Shown piece after piece: positions 1 to 4,352 of a stretch of 5,300 bases of DNA. The notes below the pieces were generated by a model. The model was not told where the DNA came from, did no database searches, and saw nothing but the letters and a program-made list of their open reading frames with translations. Position numbers and translations under genes: made by a program. This DNA is from an uncultured Streptococcus sp. (GTDB taxonomy: Bacteria > Bacillota > Bacilli > Lactobacillales > Streptococcaceae): the NCBI GenBank assembly GCA_902470035.1, contig CABREZ010000094.1:1-5300 (forward strand), read 5' to 3'. The first letter of the stretch is position 1. Each line of letters begins with the position of its first letter.

Positions 1-892
1 CGTATTTAACGCCACGAAGAACATCTTCTACTGCTGCAACATCTTCGATACCAAAGAAGTCACCATAAATCTTGATGTCTTGGATTTTGGATTCAATGAC
101 ATTAGCGAAGATTTCAACCTTACCGCTAGGGAATTTAGTGCCACGACGGACATTGTATTCAGGGGACTTCCCATAGTTCCAGTCCCAAGTTCCAAACTTA
201 GTATCTTTGATACGATTGATTTCTGCCAATTCTTCATCTGAGAAGACATATTCTGTCATCTCAGGATATTCTTTCTTCATGTAGTCCAAAAGCAGGTCAC
301 GGAACTCTTCAACGGTGATTTTTTCTGGCAACTCATCGATGATATTGGTCACACGAGCACGAACGGATTTAACCCCTTTTGACTCAAACTTGTCCTTAGA
401 TACCTTAAGCGCATTAGCAAGGACAGACAAATCAACATCAAAAAGAAGGCAACCATGGTGCATGATCCGTCCATTGATATAGGCTTGGGCATTCCCACAG
501 AATTTCTTACCGTCGATTTCTAAGTCGTTACGGCCTGTAAATTCAGCTTTAACACCAAGTTCAGCTAAAGTATTGATAACTGGAGTAGAGAAGCTTTTGA
601 AGTCAAAGGCCTTGTTTTCATCTTCTTTTGAAATGATTGTATAGTTTAGGTTGTTCAAATCATGGTAAACAGCGCCACCACCACTGATTCGACGGACTAC
701 TTCAATTCCATTTTCACGAACATAGTCACGGTTAATTTCCTCGATGGTATTTTGGTGACGTCCTACAATAATAGATGGTTTGTTAATCCAAAGAAGGAAG
801 ATTTGATCCTCGTCCAATAGGTGTTTAAAAGCATATTCCTCTAAAGCAATATTAAAAGCAGTGTCGTTTGAATGATTGATAATGTATTTCAT
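1..892 (-). CDS. lplA: Lipoate-protein ligase A, C-terminus cut off by window edge
   Basis: This cytoplasmic enzyme activates free lipoate with ATP to lipoyl-AMP and transfers it to a specific lysine on lipoyl domains. I translated the frame by hand: it is open from the ATG at 892 to the left edge, giving 297 complete codons and no frameshift. Family members are usually about 330 residues, so a few tens of residues are missing. Visible motifs include the binding-loop signature RRISGGGAVYHD (67-78), then NLNYT (81-85), GRNDL (120-124), and DGKKFCGNA (127-135). Lys130 aligns with the lysine that contacts lipoyl-AMP in E. coli LplA. HHG at 145-147 begins a conserved strand. The start is supported by the family N-terminus (MKYIINHSNDTAFNIALEE). 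Its ribosome binding site is weak (GGAA about 8 nt upstream). The gene follows lpdA after a 228-bp structured spacer, and its likely substrate is the lipoyl domain on that E3. Family identity is near certain; substrate preference is inferred. Confidence 0.96.
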   Translation of the reverse strand, partial: MKYIINHSNDTAFNIALEEYAFKHLLDEDQIFLLWINKPSIIVGRHQNTIEEINRDYVRENGIEVVRRISGGGAVYHDLNNLNYTIISKEDENKAFDFKSFSTPVINTLAELGVKAEFTGRNDLEIDGKKFCGNAQAYINGRIMHHGCLLFDVDLSVLANALKVSKDKFESKGVKSVRARVTNIIDELPEKITVEEFRDLLLDYMKKEYPEMTEYVFSDEELAEINRIKDTKFGTWDWNYGKSPEYNVRRGTKFPSGKVEIFANVIESKIQDIKIYGDFFGIEDVAAVEDVLRGVKY

Positions 893-985
893 AGTAATTC
901 CAAAAAATTCGTTTTATAAATCCTACTCATAGCAGAATGAGCATTAGACAAAATAGTTAAATTTCGCTTAATTTTCTGAAGTAGT

Positions 986-1019
986 AAAAAGAAATGTAAC
1001 GAGTTATCTTTACATTTCT
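986..1019 (-). terminator. Possible intrinsic terminator downstream of lpdA (leftward)
   Basis: On the minus strand a perfect 10-bp stem (AGAAATGTAA paired with TTACATTTCT, 10-nt loop) runs straight into a tract of T residues at 990-986. It lies about 100 nt past the lpdA stop codon, so it could end or attenuate transcription of the dehydrogenase genes before lplA. The stem has only two G-C pairs, which is weak for a terminator. It is also part of the larger nested palindrome, so this role is tentative. Confidence 0.4.
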
Positions 1020-1022
1020 CGG

Positions 1023-1050
1023 AAAAATTGAGACAAGTGGCTCAATTTTT
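1023..1050. repeat. Perfect 10-bp inverted repeat, possible weak bidirectional terminator
   Basis: AAAAATTGAG (1023-1032) and CTCAATTTTT (1041-1050) are exact inverted copies around an 8-nt loop. A-run and T-run ends make it look the same from both sides, as in bidirectional terminators. The T-run is inside the stem and the stem is A+T-rich, so termination strength is doubtful. It is hairpin 2 of the nested element. Confidence 0.45.
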
Positions 1051-1120
1051 AGGCATGGAACTCTAATAGAGGTCGCTGCCGTCCGTACTACTTAAAGAAA
1101 ATTTAGTTGAAAGAATAATA

Positions 1121-2824
1121 TTATTTCTTCTTAGGTGAATGAACAGCCAAGCCAAGTACATCCGCAAAGGCTTCATACATCACTTCTGAGAAGGTTGGGT
1201 GACCATGAATGGTCTTGAGCATTTCTTCTACAGTGATTTCCATCTCAATGATAGTTGAAGCTTCGTTGATCAATTCAGCTGCCGCTGGACCAATGATGTG
1301 AACCCCAAGAACTTCACCATATTTCTTGTCTGCAATGACTTTTACAAATCCTTGAGCCGCATCTGATGCAATGGCACGACCGTTAGCCGCAAAGTTGAAC
1401 TTACCGATTTGGACATCGTATTTCTCACGAGCTTGTTCTTCTGTCAAACCAACAGCCGCAACTTCTGGAAGTGTGTAGATAGCTGCAGGAGTTAAGTTCA
1501 ATTTGGCAACAGCGTGGTTTCCTTTAAGGGCATTTTCAGCCGCTACTTCACCCATACGGAAGGCAGCGTGGGCCAACATCTTCGTACCATTGATATCACC
1601 TGGCGCATAGATACCTGGAACAGATGTTTCCATGTATTCATTGACCTTGATACGACCACGATCCAATTCAAACTCCACTTCACCGATTCCTTCAAGATCT
1701 GGAACACGTCCGATTGAAAGAAGAGCTTTGTTTGCAATGATATCGTCTTTTCCTTCAACCTTGATACGGAGTTTGCCATCTTCTTCAATGATTTCTTGCA
1801 GATTAGTATCTGTCAAGATAGTCATACCTTTGCGTTCGAGGATCAAACGAAGGTTCTTAGATACTTCCGCATCCATAGCTGGAACAATGCGGTCCATCAT
1901 TTCGATGACCGTAACCTTAGAACCAAAGGTCATAAAGGCTTGACCAAGCTCGATACCGACAACCCCACCACCAATGATCACAAGGCTTTCTGGGACTTCA
2001 TTCATATCCAAGATGTCATCACTGGTCATGACAAGGGAGGACTCCATACCAGGAACATTAATCTTGCTGACTTTTGAACCACCAGCAAGGATAATCTTCT
2101 TAGTTTCAAGTAACTCAGAACCATTGACCAAAACATTCTTATCTTTCGTAATGGTACCGATCCCCTTATGAACATCAACTCCGTAGCTACGAAGAAGTCC
2201 TGCAACACCACCAACCAAAGTATTTACGACCTTGTTCTTAGTTTCAAGAACCTTGTCCATATCCACTGTGAAGCTAGGATTATCAATGATGATCCCACGG
2301 TTTGCCGCATGACCGATATTTTCAATGATTTCAGCGTTGTGTAGGTAAGTCTTAGTTGGGATACATCCGCGGTTCAAGCAAGTTCCACCAAGTTCAGATT
2401 TCTCAACAAGAGCAACCTTACCACCCAATTGAGCTGCTTTAATAGCAGATACGTAACCAGCAGGACCACCACCGATCACTACGATATCATAAGCATCATC
2501 GCTCTTATTGTCATCATTTGAAGCACTTGCTGCAGCTGGCGCTGGACTCGCTTCTGGTGCTGCTCCAGCTGTTGGGATGTTCTCCCCTTCTTCACCAAGA
2601 TAACCGATAACTTCTGTTACAGGAACAGTCTCGCCGTCCCCTTTCAAGATAGCAATCAAGTAGCCATCTTCTTCAGCTTCCAATTCCATGCTGACTTTAT
2701 CTGTCATGATTTCAAGGAGAACTTCTCCTTCTTTTACAAATTCGCCGACTTTTTTATTCCACTGAACGATTTGTCCTTCGGTCATATCTACGCCGGCTTT
2801 TGGCATAATTACTTCTAAGGCCAT
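1121..2824 (-). CDS. lpdA: Dihydrolipoyl dehydrogenase (E3) with fused N-terminal lipoyl domain
   Basis: This E3 subunit (also called AcoL/PdhD) reoxidises dihydrolipoamide using FAD and NAD+ in the cytoplasmic 2-oxo acid dehydrogenase complex. The 567 residues exceed a standard E3 (about 470) because of an N-terminal biotinyl/lipoyl domain (about 1-80), with the lipoyl lysine Lys43 in TDKV. An Ala/Pro/Ser linker (about 84-109) follows. The E3 body shows the FAD motif IGGGPAG (117-123), redox disulfide Cys149/Cys154 in GGTCLNRGCIPTK, NAD motif GGGVVGIE (285-292), a second FAD contact at APGD (407-410), and the catalytic dyad His542/Glu547 in HPTFSE. No key residue is missing. The ATG at 2824 is supported by GAGGG 7 nt upstream and by the canonical lipoyl-domain start (ALEVIMPKAG). 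It lies 41 bp after the E2 stop, hence co-transcribed. A lipoyl-bearing E3 is known in pneumococcus, where it complements an E2 lacking that domain. Confidence 0.97.
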   Translation of the reverse strand: MALEVIMPKAGVDMTEGQIVQWNKKVGEFVKEGEVLLEIMTDKVSMELEAEEDGYLIAILKGDGETVPVTEVIGYLGEEGENIPTAGAAPEASPAPAAASASNDDNKSDDAYDIVVIGGGPAGYVSAIKAAQLGGKVALVEKSELGGTCLNRGCIPTKTYLHNAEIIENIGHAANRGIIIDNPSFTVDMDKVLETKNKVVNTLVGGVAGLLRSYGVDVHKGIGTITKDKNVLVNGSELLETKKIILAGGSKVSKINVPGMESSLVMTSDDILDMNEVPESLVIIGGGVVGIELGQAFMTFGSKVTVIEMMDRIVPAMDAEVSKNLRLILERKGMTILTDTNLQEIIEEDGKLRIKVEGKDDIIANKALLSIGRVPDLEGIGEVEFELDRGRIKVNEYMETSVPGIYAPGDINGTKMLAHAAFRMGEVAAENALKGNHAVAKLNLTPAAIYTLPEVAAVGLTEEQAREKYDVQIGKFNFAANGRAIASDAAQGFVKVIADKKYGEVLGVHIIGPAAAELINEASTIIEMEITVEEMLKTIHGHPTFSEVMYEAFADVLGLAVHSPKKK

Positions 2825-2831
2825 TTTATTT

Positions 2832-2836
2832 CCCTC
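2832..2836 (-). promoter_or_regulatory. Ribosome binding site of lpdA
   Basis: GAGGG on the minus strand, 7 nt upstream of the ATG at 2824, within the 41-bp acoC-lpdA gap. It fixes the start so that the full lipoyl domain is included. The gap holds no other recognisable signal. Confidence 0.8.
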
Positions 2837-2865
2837 TTTTTCTTGTTTCTATTCTCTCTCGTTGA

Positions 2866-3909
2866 TTAGACCAACATTGAAATCGGGTCTTCAATCAAGG
2901 CTTTCAAGTCTTTCATGAATTTGGCACCAGCCATACCATCGACAACGCGGTGGTCAATGGTCAAGCCCAAGCTCATGATTGGACGAATGACGATTTCACC
3001 ATTAACGACAACTGGTTTTTCAACAGTTGCGCTAACCCCAAGAATGGCAGAGTTTGGTTGGTTGATAATCGGTCCAAAAGATTGAACACCAAACATTCCC
3101 AAGTTACTGATAGTAAAGGTTGAATTTTGCAATTCGCTTGGTGCTAATTTACCGTCCAAGGTACGTCCGATAACGTCCTTGAAGGCTACCACCAACTCTG
3201 ATAAAGTCATCTTTTCTGCGTTATAGACAACCGGTGTCATCAGTCCATTGTCCATCCCAACCGCCATAGCCAAGTTGACATAGTTGTGAGTGATGATGGT
3301 TTTGCCATCTTCCGTCAATGACGCATTGATGTATGGATGTTTCATCAAGGTCTTAACAACTGCTAGAGAAAGCAAATCTGTTACAGTGACTTTCTTGCCA
3401 GTTGCTTCCATGATTGGATCCAATACCTTCTTACGAAGGGCCAACATTTGAGACATATCGACGTCATAGTTCAATGTAAAGGTTGGTGCTGTCAAATAAG
3501 ATTCCACCATCCGTTGAGCAATCACCTTACGCATTGGTGTCATCGGAATTCGCTCGATTTCGCCATAAGGTGTCACATTATCTGGAGCTTCCTCTACCTT
3601 CTCAATTTGGGCAGGTGACTTAATGGTATCCTTCTCAATATTCTCAGGAAGGAAAGCAAGGACATCCTTCTTCATGATCTTGCCACGATGACCAGTTCCT
3701 TGGATTTCTTGCCAAGCAATATTGTGTTCTAAAGCAATTCGTTTTGCAAGTGGTGAAATGCGAACCACATTTGTGTCTTTATATGTTTCCACGTCTTCTT
3801 TGTGGACACGACCGTTTGCGCCTGAACCAGAAACATCATAGAGGTTGATCCCTAGATCATCCGCTAATTTTCTAGCCGCAGGAGTCGCTCTTAGCTTATC
3901 ATCAGCCAT
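2866..3909 (-). CDS. acoC: Dihydrolipoyl acetyltransferase (E2) lacking a lipoyl domain, with two tandem E3/E1-binding domains
   Basis: This is the E2 core enzyme, moving the acyl group from a lipoyl arm to CoA. Its 347 residues are shorter than typical E2 (over 400) because the usual N-terminal lipoyl domain is absent. Two peripheral-subunit-binding domains come first: about 6-41 (TPAARKLA... GSGANGRVHKEDV) and about 50-85 (SPLAKRIA... GTGHRGKIMKKDV). After a charged linker (about 88-116), the catalytic domain (about 117-345) shows FTISNLGMFG (265-274) and the active-site DHRVVDG with His320 and Asp324. The start at 3909 has AGGAGAGG just upstream and opens directly into the first binding domain. 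I see no lipoyl-domain remnant upstream, where the sequence is a repeat array. The lipoyl arm is presumably supplied by the downstream E3. Naming is acoC or pdhC; sequence alone does not separate pyruvate from acetoin as substrate. Conserved E2 function is secure. Confidence 0.96.
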   Translation of the reverse strand: MADDKLRATPAARKLADDLGINLYDVSGSGANGRVHKEDVETYKDTNVVRISPLAKRIALEHNIAWQEIQGTGHRGKIMKKDVLAFLPENIEKDTIKSPAQIEKVEEAPDNVTPYGEIERIPMTPMRKVIAQRMVESYLTAPTFTLNYDVDMSQMLALRKKVLDPIMEATGKKVTVTDLLSLAVVKTLMKHPYINASLTEDGKTIITHNYVNLAMAVGMDNGLMTPVVYNAEKMTLSELVVAFKDVIGRTLDGKLAPSELQNSTFTISNLGMFGVQSFGPIINQPNSAILGVSATVEKPVVVNGEIVIRPIMSLGLTIDHRVVDGMAGAKFMKDLKALIEDPISMLV

Positions 3910-3911
3910 GA

Positions 3912-3919
3912 CCTCTCCT
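3912..3919 (-). promoter_or_regulatory. Ribosome binding site of acoC, with a complementary segment upstream
   Basis: AGGAGAGG on the minus strand just before the ATG at 3909 is a strong Shine-Dalgarno sequence. The 9 nt AATAGGAGA (minus strand 3922-3914) are perfectly complementary to TCTCCTATT (minus strand 3969-3961) in the adjacent repeat unit. The site could therefore be masked in the transcript. Masking is inferred; the complementarity is directly visible. Confidence 0.75.
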
Positions 3920-3927
3920 ATTCTATA

Positions 3928-4038
3928 CTAAGATATCAAGGACGAAGAGGACAAAGAAAAAATAGGAGATTGACGATGTGTTCGATGAACACAAGGAAAT
4001 CTATCTTTTTTTTCACAGGCCTCCGTCCGGATTCAATT
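3928..4038. repeat. Palindromic repeat unit 1 (111 bp)
   Basis: This unit folds on itself. GGACG (3940-3944) pairs with CGTCC (4024-4028) and GAGG (3947-3950) pairs with CCTC (4020-4023). An A-run pairs with the T-run around 4010, and the apex TGTGTTC (3977-3983) pairs with GAACACA (3987-3993) around the loop GAT. Two AGGA boxes flank the apex symmetrically, and TATCTTTTTT follows the second. It shares its first 17 bases (3928-3944) exactly with the shortened unit at 4261-4277. It ends 9 bp upstream of the acoC ribosome binding site. Confidence 0.8.
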
Positions 4039-4150
4039 ATAAGATACTAAGGGCGTCAAAAGTCACAGTGAAAATAGGAAACTTGACGAAGAAACTTTAG
4101 TTTCTAGGAAAGTTTATCTTTTTCACACAGACTTTAGCCCGAGTTCAATT
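4039..4150. repeat. Palindromic repeat unit 2 (112 bp)
   Basis: This is the most regular of the three. The helices are GGGC (4051-4054) with GCCC (4137-4140), AAAGTC (4059-4064) with GACTTT (4130-4135), GTGAAAA (4068-4074) with TTTTCAC (4120-4126), AAACTT (4079-4084) with AAGTTT (4110-4115), and apex AGAAACT (4090-4096) with AGTTTCT (4099-4105). The base of the hairpin is not followed by a T-run on the transcribed strand, so it is not a classical terminator. The unit boundaries ATAAGATAC and TTCAATT recur, with changes, in the neighbouring units. Confidence 0.82.
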
Positions 4151-4260
4151 TTATGATGCAAAGGGCGTTTAAAAGCGACCGAAAAACAGGAAATCAACGC
4201 AGACTTCGATGAAGTCAAGGAGATTTATCTTTTTTCCGAGCTTTTAGCCCGTGCTCTAAT
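4151..4260. repeat. Palindromic repeat unit 3 (110 bp)
   Basis: The fold is the same with different arm sequences: GGGC (4163-4166) with GCCC (4247-4250), AAAAGC (4171-4176) with GCTTTT (4240-4245), GAAAAA (4181-4186) with TTTTTC (4231-4236), and apex GACTTC (4202-4207) with GAAGTC (4211-4216) around the loop GAT. The AGGA boxes and the TATCTTTTTT segment are kept. The second helix and the apex stem differ from unit 2 on both sides in a way that preserves pairing. Confidence 0.8.
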
Positions 4261-4325
4261 CTAAGATATCAAGGACGCAGAGAACTTTGCATCTTAAAGA
4301 TACAAAGTTTCTTCGTCTAATTCAA
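4261..4325. repeat. Shortened hairpin unit 4, degenerate relative of units 1-3
   Basis: It begins with the same 17 bases as unit 1 (4261-4277) and ends with an ATTCAA-like boundary, but has only a compact hairpin (4274-4317). GACG (4274-4277) pairs with CGTC (4314-4317), AACTTTG (4283-4289) with CAAAGTT (4303-4309), and ATCT (4291-4294) with AGAT (4298-4301). Both AGGA boxes and the TATCTTTTTT segment are absent, as if the middle had been lost by deletion. There is no T-run after the hairpin on the transcribed strand. Confidence 0.6.
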
Positions 4326-4333
4326 CAGATACT

Positions 4334-4351
4334 ACATAATTTAAATTATGT
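4334..4351. repeat. Perfect 18-bp palindrome just downstream of acoB
   Basis: ACATAATTTAAATTATGT reads identically on both strands and starts one base after the acoB stop codon. It contains only two G-C pairs. It could form a weak hairpin protecting the acoB 3' end, or be a dyad binding site; neither role is shown by the sequence. Confidence 0.6.
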
Positions 4352-4352
4352 C

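Larger units (their letters stand above)
968..1105. repeat. Nested cloverleaf-like palindromic element with ~20-bp imperfect terminal inverted repeats (MITE-like or structured RNA)
   Basis: The left arm (968-986) and right arm (1086-1105) are inverted copies. The 8 inner bases AAGTAGTA (979-986) and TACTACTT (1086-1093) match perfectly, and the outer TTAATTTTCT (968-977) matches AGAAAATTTA (1096-1105) at 9 of 10. Inside, hairpin 1 pairs 990-999 with 1010-1019 (10 bp). A short helix pairs CGGA (1020-1023) with TCCG (1082-1085). Within that helix, hairpin 2 pairs 1023-1032 with 1041-1050 (10 bp), and hairpin 3 pairs GGCA (1052-1055) with TGCC (1077-1080) and CTCT (1061-1064) with AGAG (1068-1071). 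Nearly every stretch is assigned to a helix, with almost no unpaired spacers between helices. Such an arrangement suggests a small non-autonomous mobile repeat or a folded RNA. It does not match the pneumococcal BOX element as I remember it. I could not test whether it is RUP or SPRITE. Confidence 0.6.
893..1120. other. Structured intergenic spacer between lpdA and lplA
   Basis: No open frame of credible coding character lies in this 228-bp A+T-rich gap. It is dominated by the nested palindrome at 968-1105. The part nearest lplA (893-967) has only a weak promoter candidate for leftward transcription: an extended -10-like TGCTATGAG (minus strand, 926-934) with a poor -35-like TTTTGT at 948-953 and a 16-bp gap. 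If real, it would start transcription about 27 nt upstream of the lplA ATG. I see no known riboswitch signature. Confidence 0.5.
3910..4352. other. 443-bp non-coding spacer between acoB and acoC carrying a repeat array
   Basis: This spacer is much longer than the 41 bp between acoC and lpdA. It contains, from acoC towards acoB, the acoC ribosome binding site, three full palindromic units (3928-4038, 4039-4150, 4151-4260), a shortened hairpin unit (4261 to about 4325) and an 18-bp palindrome (4334-4351). A plus-strand frame beginning at 4287 runs into the acoB coding region antisense and has no support. I see no convincing promoter and no hairpin followed by a T-run in the leftward direction, so read-through from acoB is likely. 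Confidence 0.8.

Noticed and set aside
28..249. 73-codon minus-strand open frame
   Set aside because: It overlaps the well-supported lplA frame in another phase and has no family resemblance.
968..1105. T-box or other known riboswitch leader
   Set aside because: I see no T-box consensus or familiar aptamer core, and the element looks more like symmetric inverted repeats.
1514..2214. Several short open frames on both strands inside lpdA
   Set aside because: All are out of phase with or antisense to a fully conserved E3 coding sequence and lack ribosome binding sites and recognisable domains.
3928..4260. CRISPR array
   Set aside because: The units are contiguous 110-112 bp palindromes, not short identical repeats separated by unique spacers, and no cas gene is nearby.
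3928..4317. Series of intrinsic terminators
   Set aside because: None of the hairpin bases is followed by a T-run on the transcribed strand, and the T/A-rich tracts lie inside the stems.
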